Shown here piece after piece: positions 11,734 to 23,924 of a DNA stretch of 64,000 nucleotides. The stretch is taken from positions 441,978-505,977 of the forward strand of contig JAJEKB010020660.1 in NCBI GenBank assembly GCA_022393335.1. Reading direction: 5' to 3'. Below the pieces are notes generated by a model. The model did no database searches. It saw only the letters and a program-made list of their open reading frames with translations, and had not been told where the DNA came from. The DNA is from Macrotrachela quadricornifera. Lineage: Eukaryota; Rotifera; Eurotatoria; Philodinida; Philodinidae. The position numbers and the translations under genes are program-made. Within the stretch, counting starts at the first letter, position 1. Each line of letters begins with the position of its first letter.

Positions 11734-13110
11734 TAGCGGCGTAACCACCAGGAAAGCACGGGAATGCAGTGCACCATCTGGAAATGGTTTTGCCCCTTCC
11801 GTTGTAATTTTTTTTTACACAAATATTGGTCTACATTCATTTAAACTTGCGTTCATAGCTATGCCAATGTTTACAGTAATGTGTATTCTCCTAAATCATA
11901 ATTCAGATAGAGAATCAGAGTATTTAACTGTGTATTTAAGTAAATAATAGAGTATACTATGTGAATAATTGTCACGATGATAAAAGAAATCAATAAATAA
12001 ATGCAGATGAAAATAATTTATTTAAAATAGTATATGGGATTTATCAACTATTAGACAATATTAGAATCAGCTGTTGTCATCTATCACTTTTGTGTATTCT
12101 CTTCTCCATATTTTGATATTCCTTCTCTCATTATGTCATACATACTTTTCATTCTGTTATACTATCATATGTATCGTTTCTTTCCTTTCTGTTGAATGGC
12201 AGGTTTTTTCCGCGCTTTGTTCCCTACTAAGTATTTTTATTTGGCTCACTTGGATATTACCATATCCAACGAATTGTTTAGAAGCCTATATGAAGCGCTT
12301 ATTTTTTGCAATAAACACTGTCTGTACCAACTATTACAAGCACCAGTGTTTCTAATAAGTACAACTCTACACAACATCAAACTTAAAAATGGATGACAAT
12401 AAACGACAACGTCCTTTTTCTGCGTTTTTCTTCATCATAAAAAAAAACTCGAAGCCATTCATCACAGTCTGAAACTGAAGTTCTGACTAAAAACTTAACT
12501 GGTGGAGATAGAGTAGAAAACGAAAAATTCTCATGTTCACCAGATATTTCCACCGATTCAGCCGGTTTGTCGACAGATGTTAATCGAGCACCGAATGATA
12601 TAAGCCAAACGACGATAGACAAACTATTATAGTCTCTTCTAGCTTCATTCCCAAAAACGAACAATCGAGCATTTAAATCCAATTGGTATAAGGATTATCC
12701 TTGGTTGGAGTACTCTGTAGCATCTGACTCGTGCTCTTGCTTTGTGTGTCGTCACTATTCATCGAACAATAGCATCATTCGCGAATTCAAGGAAGGCGCA
12801 GTGAGTTGGTTCTTTTCTCAACTTGTCTCGAGAATTCATGTTCATTCATTCTTTTAAAGTTCATTCAAACGGAATTCAGTAATTGGAAACAGGCTTCGGA
12901 GAAGGATCGAGGTTTTAATGGTCATACGAATAGCAGCTGTTATATTTTAGTAATGTAGAACGAAGTTGAATGCGATGCTCGAAGTATTGATCAATCAGTA
13001 TTGGCAGTCCAGATGAAAGGTCGAGAAGAGACTATTCGACATAATCGGGCTCGCATTCATAAGATTTCATCCGCTCTTCACTTTTGTTCACGACATCGAT
13101 AGCGAGACGT
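11734..13110 (+). mobile_element. decayed hAT-like transposon, zf-TTF/DUF4371 transposase relic
   Basis: TAGCGGCGTAACCACCAGG at 11734 resembles a hAT terminal repeat. From the ATG at 12389 a plus-strand reading shows transposase features across several stops. There is an N-terminal low-complexity part, then a TTF-type zinc-finger region (FKSNWYKDYPWLEYS followed by CSCFVCRHYSS, about 12663-12780). A possible intron starts at GTGAGTTGG near 12800. After it come FNGHTNSSCY and an EETIRHNRARIHKI segment that resembles the start of DUF4371 (about 12860-13090). In-frame stops interrupt the reading near 12450, 12630 and 12955. The catalytic core and right terminus are missing. It could not move itself. 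Confidence 0.55.
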
Positions 13111-13734
13111 AAGAGCATGCTTTGTTTTATTTTATAGGTCTGGAGTGTTATGCCAAAATTAGTCATTCATGCTAAATAGATAAGGAAAAGATTCAGGGCA
13201 TAATTCTAAAAAAACAATTTATTAAAGAGTTTTCTTTAAATACTTGAACAGCTATTACAATACTTCAGTTATTAGAATTATCTACGAACAGAATTGGTAT
13301 GGCTATCTGATGACTAACTCTAGCAAACTATAATATCAATCATAATTAGGGAAATAATAAATCTGAGAGCTTTCGAATTATTATTCCTCATTTTGGTATA
13401 AGTGGATATCTTTAATGTAAAAAAGAATGACATGAACAAATATTTCAATTCGCTCGAGTTAATAGAGAAGGTTGTTGAAATTCAAATACGTACACAATGT
13501 CGTAAAATCAGAGCTTATCAAATTGATCCTACACTTCGAAAAATAGAATTTTTTTAATATAGTATTCTATCACATTGTGTTGTGCAATAAGACTATATAT
13601 GTCGCACATTCGAGTTCATGATATTCAAAATTGTATCATAAAAATATATTGGATTTTGAGCAAATCTTCACTATAGGTCACAGAATCAAGAAAATCTTAT
13701 TGAATTATTGAAATGGGCATCATCGACTGAGCCC
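13111..13734. other. gene-free AT-rich stretch
   Basis: Between the transposase relic and the AGAAATG-rich repeat I see no ORF, RNA gene or repeat that I can support. Confidence 0.4.
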
Positions 13735-14230
13735 ATGGGCGGGACAGGGGAGGGCTGGACGACATCTCCAAAAAACGTGAAATTGTTCCATTTTCAGCAG
13801 AAATGCTTTATCCCGGCAAAGTCAAGAAGAAATGCTTCATTAAAACAATTCCAGAAATTAATGGTATTGTTTTTCACCCAAATAAGTATTTCAAGCAGAA
13901 TCCCATACCGCCTAAGAGCAGCCATAAAAATTCTAGTAGAACTCGAACACCCATTTCTGTCCTGAGAAGCAGAAATTTGAAAGACATAGTTAGATATTCA
14001 TCAGTTTACTTTTTCATGCTAAGGAGACTTTCAAGCAGAAACGAAAACAATTCTAGGAGAAATCGAACAACCATTTCTCCTCTCACAAGCAGAAGTTCAA
14101 AAGACATAGTGAGATATTCATCATTTTACTTTTCATCCTAGGGAAAGTCTCTAACAGAAATGGATTTTTATCAGCTATAACGAAAGTAATTCCAGGAGTC
14201 ATCAAACATCCAATTCTCCTCTCACAGGTA
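13735..14230 (+). repeat. AGAAATG-rich repeat, segment A (left copy)
   Basis: This segment matches the minus strand of 61761-62290 closely over about 450 bp, beginning GTGAAATTGTTCCATTTTCA at both places. Inside are imperfect units of about 130 bp built from AGCAGAAATG, AGGAGAAAT and their complements CATTTCTCCT. The fragment common to units is AAAAGACATAGTGAGATATT. Open frames at 13708-14141 follow the repeat and show no domain. Confidence 0.7.
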
Positions 14231-14885
14231 GAAGTCTATGTAATACTTGTAATATACAGTCTTGTCTTTATCTAGACTCTGGATTTCATTATTTAACAGA
14301 TATACGAAACAAACTTTTGCTTCACATTTGGGTCCACGCAGAATATCTTTGTTAATTCGCTTTCTATGAGCTCTTTAGCATCAGATAAATTATGCTTGAT
14401 CTATCTAAAATGAATCTATATCCCATTGCCATTTGTGCTAGAAGACGACTGAAATGAGCGAACAGAAGTCGACGAAATTTTTTAAACGAATAGAATATGA
14501 TAGGCTCATGTGGTTCGAAGGGAAGCTAAAATCATTTTCGTTGAGGGCTTTAAGAAAAGGTTTTAATTTATTGTTAGAAGAGATACAACTTGATAAGAAG
14601 GATGATGGGTACTATCTCTAACATTTGATAAAATAAAATCGAAAATATTTCTCTGGTTTATATTTTTATTCAATATAACGTGTTCTTTTAGTCATTGCTA
14701 AGTATTATTGTACAAAAAAGTGCTATGTCTCAGTAACCATCAAGCACTACTAATCTCAGAAAAAGTTTATCAAATATTGAAAAGATATAGAATTACCATG
14801 CGTTGTACTTGATCATTAATCAATAGTTGAATGATTGGCAGGGAATACACACAATTTTACATAATATTTATGTGAAATTTTAAAA

Positions 14886-15552
14886 TACTGGGTGAATCGA
14901 TAGGAAACCAACCACTTTTGTGAAAAATCTTTTTGTCAATTTTTTTCTTATACTTAGATGGGTAGTCGATAGAAAATAGATTTGGCAGAAAAAAATTTCT
15001 AGGTAGTAGTTGACATAAGGAAGTTCCAAGGTGCTATCTCGGAACAACTATGATAATAGTTGATCACTTCAATTACTCAAATGTTTGAGAGCATATTTTA
15101 GGCACGGGTAGATGGATACTAGCCTAGGACAATCCCCAAACAAATTCCAGTTTCGATGAATTGTTATCAAAGTATGACATTCTTAAGCAAGACGAAGTGT
15201 ATGCATCTATTGTGAAAAATGTATTTTGGTTCTGATCGTGTAAAAATGGTTTTGCTTAAGAATATCATAGTTTGGTAACAATTCATTAAAAACACAAATC
15301 ATTTGGAGGTTTTGCTAGTCTAGTATCCACCTACCTGTGCCTAAAATATGAGCTCAGAACATTCGAGCAACTGAAGTGATCAACTATTATCATAGCTGTT
15401 CCAAGATAGCACCTTGGATCTTCTTTATGTTAAGTATTACTTAGAAATTGTTTTTTGGGAAACCTATTTTCTATCGACTATACACCTGTAAACGAAACTG
15501 ATAAAAAAATTTTTCCAAAATGTGGTTGGCTTCTCATTGATTCACCCTACTG
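14886..15552. mobile_element. 667-bp fold-back element inserted in the AGAAATG repeat
   Basis: The outer ends are TACTGGGTGAATCGATAGGA and its imperfect inverse ending ATTGATTCACCCTACTG. Arms of about 300 bp pair. One example is AAGGTGCTATCTCGGAACAA near 15030 against TTCCAAGATAGCACCTTGGA near 15400; another is GATCACTTCAATTACTCAAA near 15063 against GAGCAACTGAAGTGATCAAC near 15365. The hairpin loop is near 15200-15235. It has no coding capacity. It lies between segments A and B, which are contiguous in the right-hand copy, so it helps explain their separation here. Confidence 0.75.
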
Positions 15553-15889
15553 TCACAAAAAGGAAAAATATACATTAGAGATAGGTGATCGAATAACATA
15601 GTCTAAGTAATAACATAGTATTTGCGAAATTCATCGACATTAATAGCTGGTTATTTTAGAGTTCCATTGTATTCTTTGTTTTTTAACGAAACATGATTAT
15701 CTTATTACCATCAGTTAATCTTAAAGCTAAGAAAAAATTAAATGAAACAATAATAACCGATCATTTGTAAAATAAACAGTTGTATTTTATATTATCAAAA
15801 TAAAAATAAATAGTAGAACGGCTTTATTTATTTGGATTTCAAAATGGAATTATTGCTAAAACGTAGCGCTAGCTTGATATTTCTCTAAT

Positions 15890-16860
15890 GGCTATCACTT
15901 CTGTTTGTACCGCGAGATATTGTTTATCAGTTTCTCTCTGAAAGAAAAACCACTTCTGCTTGGTTTAAAATATATGTACACGAACAATGAATGGTAGATG
16001 CATGTATTTTTTTCCATTTCGCCTTGTTTTAAAGCATTTCTCTTTAAAAGAAAAACCATTTCTGCTTGATTTGAAATATATGTGCAAGAACAATGGATCA
16101 TAGATACATGTTTATATCTTTTTCCGTTTCTCTCTGGTATGAATGACTTTAAGTGAGATAAAGCAGTTCTGCATAAACAGAAACAATTCCTCAATCCACT
16201 GGTTCAATTGCCCACTGGTTCAGATTTTTTCCAGCAGAAATAGTTTAAATTCTAGAAGAAATGCTTTATCCATTTCTCTATCTATAAGCAGAAATGAAAA
16301 TCATGTGGAGATAAATGCATATTTATCTTTTTTATCTGAAGCTGTCTTCTTATTTCTAAATAAAGATGGTCGTAGCTGTATATGTCATAAATAGAAAACG
16401 AACAGAGCCAACCAATAATTATAATCTGAAGAACGATATAGTGGATAATATGTTTGTCTATCGTCCAAGTAACCTATTTATTTCCTTTTTAATTGTTTCT
16501 TTCTCTTATTGAACCATTTCATCTTAAAAGGAAGACTATTTCTCCTGCAATTTCAGTACAAGTGCAATATCAAATGATAGACTATATATATGTATATTTT
16601 TCTGTTTTCATTCTTTGGTTTTCTGATTGAACCATTTCGCCTTGAAAGAAAAACCATTTCTCTTGAAATTTCAGTATATCTGCAATTTTAAGTAATATGT
16701 TATATACATTTTTTTTTCTGTTCTTCTGTTTTCCTTTAATGTGTCTACATATTTATATATTTTCCATTTCTGCTGAAAATGGAACAATTTCTCGATTCAT
16801 TGGTCCAATTGTCCACTATTGGATGAACTCCAGTCGAATTATAGTCAAGACGACTCATAT
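15890..16860 (+). repeat. AGAAATG-rich repeat, segment B (left copy)
   Basis: Units of about 100-130 bp carry CCATTTCTGCTTG, GAACCATTTC and AGAAAAACCATTTCT at about 15950, 16050, 16510 and 16640. The final part CTGCTGAAAATGGAACAATT at 16777 is the inverse of the start of the right-hand copy at 61285-61325. The sequence alternates AGAAATG and CATTTCT, so it has many short inverted repeats. The 15895-16394 frames have no domains. Confidence 0.65.
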
Positions 16861-17039
16861 TAGTACTGTATCAATGCACCAGAAAAGTGAAAGGATGTTA
16901 TTTATGATGAGAAAATCATGGGTGCTTGATATTTTTCGAATTTAAGATTGATAGTTTTGGTTTTAGAAATCATAAAATGTGGGAGATTCATTTACAGTGA
17001 GATGGCTATAGTATCACATTTGTCGACTATTTATCTATC

Positions 17040-19800
17040 AATGATTGTCAAAATAGATAGAATGAATTCAGTCGAGGGTGAAGCGGATCTCCTCTGACGA
17101 GTGTTACTTGTTTTTAAAAAGACTACGAAAAAGCGATTTTTTTTTTATAAAGTTTGATCAAAGATTATCTAGATCAAGGAGTCGATCGATAGGATTAGTT
17201 TTTGTAAAAATTTGAAGGAAGTTTTTGACTATACAGTGTTCTTTTCTAAGGAAATAACGATTTGTTTCCCGAACTGAAGAAGAATTCACATAGCATAAAA
17301 TGAGTTTGTAGTTTTACAGGTATGCTTATTTCTAGAGTTTGTTGGTATATTTGTGTATTTATTCCAATCGGAAAATGATGTCACCTAGGTTAATACTTAA
17401 AACTTGCGATGGTCTATAAGAAAACTCAACAAAGGTTTATCGAACGTATAAAATTCGAATCTCGGGTCAAATTTGAGGTTAATAATAAGTAAATAAACAA
17501 TTCATAGTTCGTTTTATTATTTACCTCAAATTTTGATTCAAGATAATTGAAGATCGATAAATGAAGACTGAATGGGTTTTACCAAATAATTAATAATCAA
17601 TAACATGAACTGTCTCCAATAAAAATTTACCAAAGATAATTTGCTGTGGGGAACTCAAGTCTAATGTTATTTTTTCAATATTGTTAGTTATTAATTAATG
17701 GTAAATGAATAAAATCATAGTTTTTCATAAAACTTGACTGACCGTTGTTAAGTACAGAAAATCCGAATTCGCAGTGAATAACAGCTGTTTTAATCTATTT
17801 CTTAATTTTTTTAATGAACTCCTTATTTTTTTTAAGCTTTAGTTAGGAATAATCGAGGGTCATAGATCTATGTTCGATGTTGATTCTAATAAAAATATTT
17901 TTCTTTGCACATTACTATACCTCAGAGTTTTGAGTAAGATTCATACAGAAGTATGTAAGAAAACGAAGTGGATGCTTGATGTCGTGTTGCTGAGTCTTCA
18001 TAGATCTTAATCTTAAAATAACATTCAAAATAAACAAAGATTTTTCCTAGAACACAACGTAATGTACTCTATTGGTAGCAGTTTTCGAATAGGTTTCACT
18101 TTTTAGTTCCTTAGTGAGTGTATTAACAAATGCCCAATAACTTTTTGAGAGGAATTCACACGAGATGATCTATTCGGTTGAAGCCTACACTAATATTGAA
18201 GAATATAGCGATGTTAAATATGGGACCGGCTAGTCACGAGTAGCCGACCGGAGGGAGGCCGACGAACAACTAAACGTTGACTTAGAACGTTGTTTCAAAG
18301 TATAGTTTCAAAATAAGTCTCAAGTAATTTAGGTGGATTTTCCAAAGAACCTAATTAACCTTGTTTGATAATGAATCCAGCAAAATAACATTTTGTAAAA
18401 TTAAAAAAGAAATTGAAAACTGACGAAAACTACACAATGTTATCTGAATGTTGGAAGTTTTCAATTGCGTATCGATATATTATGAGCAAGCTACTTTCGT
18501 GCGCATGAGAAACCTAATGTGACAGATGGCAGACAGAAAAATAGACCGTACATGGAAACGGCTAGTCGTTGATTTAAAAACTGTATCATAAGTGCATTAA
18601 GTGAGATTTGAAGTATTTTAATATAATTCTCAAATAACTCTGTTCTTGAGGAAAAATAATTCTGTATTACACATGTTGTGTAACGGAGCATATCCAGTAA
18701 AGGAATTGCGAACACTAAATGGTGTTTTTTGCTTATTGTAGCGTAAGCAGAAATAGATATGTAGTTGTATCATCCTAGAACTTTAAGAAGCTATCCAGAA
18801 TTCTCTAGTTCCCTCTACTGAAAGGAGGGTCATATGCCAAGCAAGCAATTTACGTTCGTTCGTAAATATATGTGTAAGTTCGTTCATTCTTAGACTATAT
18901 ATTTATTATAGTTTGTTATAAAGTTTGACCAAAGGTATTCAAGGCCGAGGAAGTCGAATCTGACATCAGTGTTTTTGTGAACCGTTTTTTCAAGTCTTTT
19001 TTGATATTACGTCTACGAGAAAATCAGTTATGTTGTTAGAATTTGACGAATGATGATGAGCGATAAGGAGTGTTAGTTTTGAATTAGCTTTTTCGAATGC
19101 ATTGTGAGTGTGCGTGGATCTTTTATCCTTCAATGCTGAAAAGAAACGCTTTCGTATATTTTTTCAAAGAATCATTGAGGGTAATCAAGTGGACATCGTA
19201 TTACATATAACAGATTGTCATTGGTTTTGGACATAGAATTAAAGTCAACTCATTTGTTGGCTTCGAAAGGAAATAAAAAATGGAAGATTTAGTGGGGGTG
19301 TCGATAGAAACAGCTAGACGTTTGTTTGGAGAGTTACTTCAAAGAAGAGATTTGAAAGAGTCTCAGATAGTTTGAATGATTTTTTGAAGGAACGTAATTA
19401 ATGCTTCTTTAGGAATGAGTCCGGCTGATTATCAGTTTCTGAAAATGAAGGGAAGAGTAAAATTTGTGATGCAGACCACACTGTTACGTAAAGGTTCAAT
19501 ATCTTCAATTACGAACCGACCTGCAATAAATAAGTTAGTTTTTTGGTGTAAAAATAGGAAAATTGATTATATATATCAACGGCTAGCCATGAGTGATCGA
19601 CCGGAGGGAGACCGACGAACAACTAGACGTTAGTTTGAGTAGATCATCGTAAGCAAAATGAGTATGAGTAAAAGACTATTGGACAAGTGATCAAGTGATT
19701 GAGCTTATGAATTAAAACAATTGTTTTTTTATTTCAAGAGATCTGAGCGATCTGATCACATCCTTTCAGTAGAGGGTCAGCGGCAATTGCGCCGCGTTAC
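17040..19800. repeat. degenerate direct repeats, probable TE remains
   Basis: A block at 18229-18290 (CGACCGGAGGGAGGCCGACG) recurs in direct orientation at 19577-19640 (CGACCGGAGGGAGACCGACG). ATAAAGTTTGATCAAAG at 17148 recurs as ATAAAGTTTGACCAAAG at 18918. AGTCGAGGGTGAAGCGG near 17070 resembles AGTAGAGGGTCAGCGG near 19770, both followed by GTTACTTGTTT. This points to two or more old copies of one element. A 72-codon frame (19415-19633) lies inside and is not recognisable. Confidence 0.45.
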
Positions 19801-20168
19801 TTGTTTATTAACATATTAAAGTCAATGTCAAATAATAACAGTATTTCTATACATGATATACTTGTATTACAAGCATCATTAGATGAGAAAGAAAGTTTTC
19901 ATATAATTCTAGACAACGAAAATATTCGTTTTTTCTGATACTTATTCGTTATATTTGTTTGTTACAGAAGTATTTCGTATTATGATACTACCTAGTATTC
20001 AACATGAGTCTATTCGAAAGAAAAATAACGTTAATTTGAAAATTAGTAATGAATCTAGTTTGTTAGAAATAATGAATGCTTTTTTGTTCTGTTCGGTTAG
20101 AATGACTTAATTATAAAATTAAAAACATTGAGATAAATGTAAGCAATGTGTGTAATTTATGTGTATAT

Positions 20169-20700
20169 CAGAGGTGTTCACAGCACAAGGTAACAGGACA
20201 GAGCAAAAAAAATTTTTCACCCTGTCTTACTCAGAGCAGGGTGCAGGACAGGGTCGAGAAGGGTGAGTCCTTCATACCCTGCAACTTCAAACTTCAATTT
20301 TTAAGATTTATCTCCAAAAAAACGTGTTTGAATCGTCTAAAATTAAATATCGAAACCATATTAGAGCATGCGATACCATCAGCTATGCATTATCTTGCTC
20401 TACTAATGTATCTTGATATGAATATGAAAGATATAAAAATAAATAAAATCAAAATCAAAAAGTTCTATTCATATTTCTTATTCCTGTAGTTTTTCACATA
20501 AAAAAAATAAACTTATGTGTTCAACAGTATTTGATTCTAAGCATGATGAAGAAATTCATATATTGTCTACTGTTGATCATAATAGTGCATTGACTACATC
20601 TTTAATTAGTTCTCTCAATGACTGAACAGACAGGGTACATGAGAGAGCAAGGCAGGGCAGGACACGGTAACTTACAAAAAATTACACTGTGGCACCTCTG
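20169..20700. mobile_element. hAT-type MITE with 8-bp target duplication
   Basis: The element starts CAGAGGTGTTCACAG and ends CTGTGGCACCTCTG. It is flanked on both sides by the same 8 bases, GTGTATAT (20161-20168 and 20701-20708), as expected for hAT insertion. Inner terminal sequences (GGTAACAGGACAGAG against CAGGACACGGTAAC) also pair. The 113-codon frame at 20148-20489 crosses the left boundary and is not a gene. Non-autonomous, 532 bp. Confidence 0.85.
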
Positions 20701-20708
20701 GTGTATAT

Positions 20709-21537
20709 AAACAAGGGATATATCGTTCCATGTATTGATATGAAGGTATACAACGTAGAACAAGATTTTCAAATGTTTATGTGCACAAAAAAAGGTGAAA
20801 AGCAACCATTAATAAAAAAAAACTTTATTAAAGAAATGTGAAAATGATGATATCAAAATTAATAATTAACAGCATCTTGATTTTTAATGAATCAAACGAG
20901 ATTTTTTATTAAGTTATCAATACTGGTACGAAAGAAGTAAACATTCAATTAATTAGGCAAAATGCTTCAAAGATCCTTAATAACTGAACCAACGAAAAAA
21001 GAAATTAACTATATAAACATCAATACTATTTGGAAATGGAAGAAATCAATTGGATCTAGTATTACGAAAGGAAGAGAAGAAGATGTGGAAAATAAACAAA
21101 GTAAAAAAAGAAATATTTTATTGAACACTATGTAAATAAAATTGTGATTCATATTGAATGTAAATCTTAAGATGTAGATTGGACAAAAGCGTATTCGAAA
21201 AAGATAGAATCATCTGCTGTAATCCGTTATATTAATACAGGGAAATTCGGCGGGTTAATTATGTGCAATGTAAGAAACATGAATATATGTAAAAGTATAC
21301 ACGAAGATTATTTCAATGACAGTATTTTTTACATAAATTTAGAGTAACAACAATTCTCTATACGTTGTAATAGAATTCTATGCAATAAAAAGCCTTGGTT
21401 TTGGCAATCAATGGTATAAAATGATTTTTCTGTTTATTTACTTAATTGAAATGTAATTGAACTACAACGACATGAAAAATTTTTGTACAAATTTCTGTTT
21501 TTGATTATATGTAGCAATGTAATTGTTTCATACATAC
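20709..21537. other. gene-free AT-rich stretch
   Basis: No supported gene, RNA or repeat. Confidence 0.4.
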
Positions 21538-21893
21538 ACGGTGTTCCATACATAATCCGACGATAAGAAATTCAAATATATTCATTGTGGCTCGAGCAAA
21601 CGAGTTGATTTTTTTTATCAATGATAGAGACTTATTCAATGTTTATATCCACAAAGACATGCCTACAGAGATCCTTTGTTAAATATATTATTCTTTTTCT
21701 TATCTGTGAAAAAGTAAAATATTTTTGTTACAGTCAATATTGATATTTAACAAAAAGTCTCTCTAGGCATGTCTTTGTGGATATAAACTTTGAATAAGTC
21801 TCTATCATTGATAAAAAAATCAGCTCATTTGCTCGAGCCACAATGAAGATATTTAAATTTCTTATCGTCGGATTATTTGTAAAACACTCTGTA
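21538..21893. mobile_element. 356-bp hairpin MITE, GGCTCGAGCAAACGAG family
   Basis: Arms of about 150 bp: ATAATCCGACGATAAGAAAT near 21552 mirrors TCTTATCGTCGGATTA near 21860. GTGGCTCGAGCAAACGAG near 21588 mirrors CTCATTTGCTCGAGCCAC near 21824. CACAAAGACATGCCTA near 21650 mirrors TAGGCATGTCTTTGTG near 21765. The ends (GGTGTTCCATA/..ACACTCTGTAT) recall mariner-like termini. The same family fills 62692-63260 and 63830-64000. Confidence 0.8.
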
Positions 21894-22732
21894 TAATTTT
21901 GATACTTGAACTACTAATACTATTTCTAAAGGATTGTTTTTTGTATTATGTGACATTATTATTAAAAAAAAACAAACACTCATATGAGTTAATATACAAA
22001 CAAGATTATTGATATTCGATCGAATGAATTGATAAGATCATATGTGAGTATTATTGTATTATTAAAGCGTTTTTTCAAATTAATGTATAGCATAAACTGA
22101 GAATGACAACTCGTACAATCAACTTTATTAGTAGAATTACCGACAAGGTTATCACTTTAAAAGGAATCTGGAAATTTTTCTATATATGAGCAATCATATA
22201 CTTTTTTGTCGTTTATTTTGAAATTTCGCATAATTAGTGTGTACGGATAGATACTTAAAATGATTCATAACGATTAGATAAGCAGGAATTTAGCTTCTTT
22301 ATTTTAGCTGAACACTCAAAAACTAAAACGTAACCCATCATCAGTAATTATGTTAAAAGAAAAAATAAAGTAAAAACTAAAAAAAATTAGAATTTTTCAA
22401 ATGTGCTCTCTTTAAATCATCATATTCAAAGTAGTTTTAATAATGATTATTAAATTAAAAACTAAAAGCATAACTTTAAAAACTATATTTACCTTCAGGG
22501 AACTAATCAGTTTTTAATAAAGATAATGAATGTCACTGTTTATAGGTCATATTGTTTATCAGATGATATAATTTTATCAATAACTAGATCATATATTAAT
22601 ACATTATCTTAAGAATGATTTTACATTTTGAAGTGATTCATATTAATGACTATTTATTTTTTGATCTTGTTTTAGAAAGCAAATAATGAGATATTTACCT
22701 TGATGTATTCAAAAAATTCGTTTAAATAATAG
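21894..22732. other. gene-free stretch upstream of the basic-protein gene
   Basis: AT-rich with no supported feature. It may hold the promoter of the gene starting at 22821. Confidence 0.35.
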
Positions 22733-22812
22733 AACATTTAATTAAAAAGTATCTCTTTTGAGAATTTTTAAATAGCGAAACATTTAATTAAAAAGTATCT
22801 CTTTTGAGAAGC
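22733..22812 (+). repeat. short tandem duplication before the start codon
   Basis: ACATTTAATTAAAAAGTATC followed by TCTTTTGAGAA occurs at about 22733 and again about 47 bases later, ending just before the ATG at 22821. It is probably a recent local duplication in the leader or promoter. Confidence 0.7.
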
Positions 22813-22820
22813 TATGGTCA

Positions 22821-23690
22821 ATGTCAGATGCCAATATTACATTTTCTAATAGTAATCATATGATAGGACAACTAGAAGTTTATTCGAAACAACACCAACA
22901 ACAAAACAAAAACAAGAAATGTCGTGGTAATCGTAAGCTTCAACGTTATCGTCAAAAATTTCAAAATCAGGGCATGAATACAAACGCAATTGTTGAAATA
23001 ATAAATTCATATGCCGATATGAGTCAATTAAAAATTGATCCAACTACTCAACAGAATGAACAAATAATCAAGTCAACTGCTCCTGAAACTAATTAGTTCA
23101 ACAGTTTTTCGATCTACAACCGAATAAATCACATGTAAGCACTTAATTCATTAAATATGTAAACTAATATGAACTTAAATTCATTTTAGATTAATATAGG
23201 AAAACGTATATGGCAAGCTACAATGAAGCAAGTGATAATCGAAGAAGATATTGCTTTATTAGAACATCGTCGTCTTACATCAATAAAATTGCAATCAACT
23301 TCTAATTTAGTCCATCTAATGTTAGATGATATTGATGAGAATCTTAAAAATTTGAATGAAATTATCAAATCAACGTCAACAACTTCTTGTTTATCAAACA
23401 AAATTCAACAATTCGAAATCTTCAAACAAGCTATTATTTGTCAAGTAATAATTACTAGTCGTGGAATGATAGAAAATTTTCAAAAAATGATACAAATTGA
23501 GCAAGAAAAATTTTCATTGGACAATAGATTTATGGAATCAACATCCGAATGGCAAAAGATGGTGTTCAGTGCAATCGAGAACCATCGATTACATATGGTA
23601 GAACGTGAAAATTTTAACATCCAACATAAATTGACTATAAATGACATTGATCACAAAATAACTATACCCGTTGAACATACAACTTCGTAA
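22821..23690 (+). pseudogene. basic RGNRKLQRYR protein, two exons, apparent frameshift
   Basis: Exon 1 is about 22821-23134, the intron 23135-23189 (55 nt; GTAAGCAC..TTCATTTTAG) and exon 2 23190-23690. Exon 1 encodes an N-terminus with a basic block KNKKCRGNRKLQRYRQKF (residues about 31-48) that may bind nucleic acid. I associate this with an expanded bdelloid family of unknown function. Exon 2 is 166 residues plus stop, alpha-helical and acidic/polar, starting INIGKRIWQAT; a coiled-coil-like character is possible. The exon-1 frame meets TAG at 23094-23096, but the frame that joins exon 2 in phase 0 is open from just after that point to the donor. A shift near 23085-23094 therefore breaks the gene, unless it is an assembly error. 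No catalytic motif is seen. Confidence 0.55.
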
Positions 23691-23924
23691 AAGACTAATG
23701 TTAATATTAATTGTACAATACATGTTTACTGTTCATTTTGATTATTTAGAAAATCTATCTATTGAAAAAAAATTATGTTTCAATATAGTTTAATTTTCAT
23801 TCATTTCTTCCTTTACATATTATAAAATATATATACTCATGCAATCAATTTCTTTTTTTTTTGTTCTAGATAACTATTAAATCCTATTTGAATGATATTA
23901 ATTCTTACGTAGGATATCCTAGAT

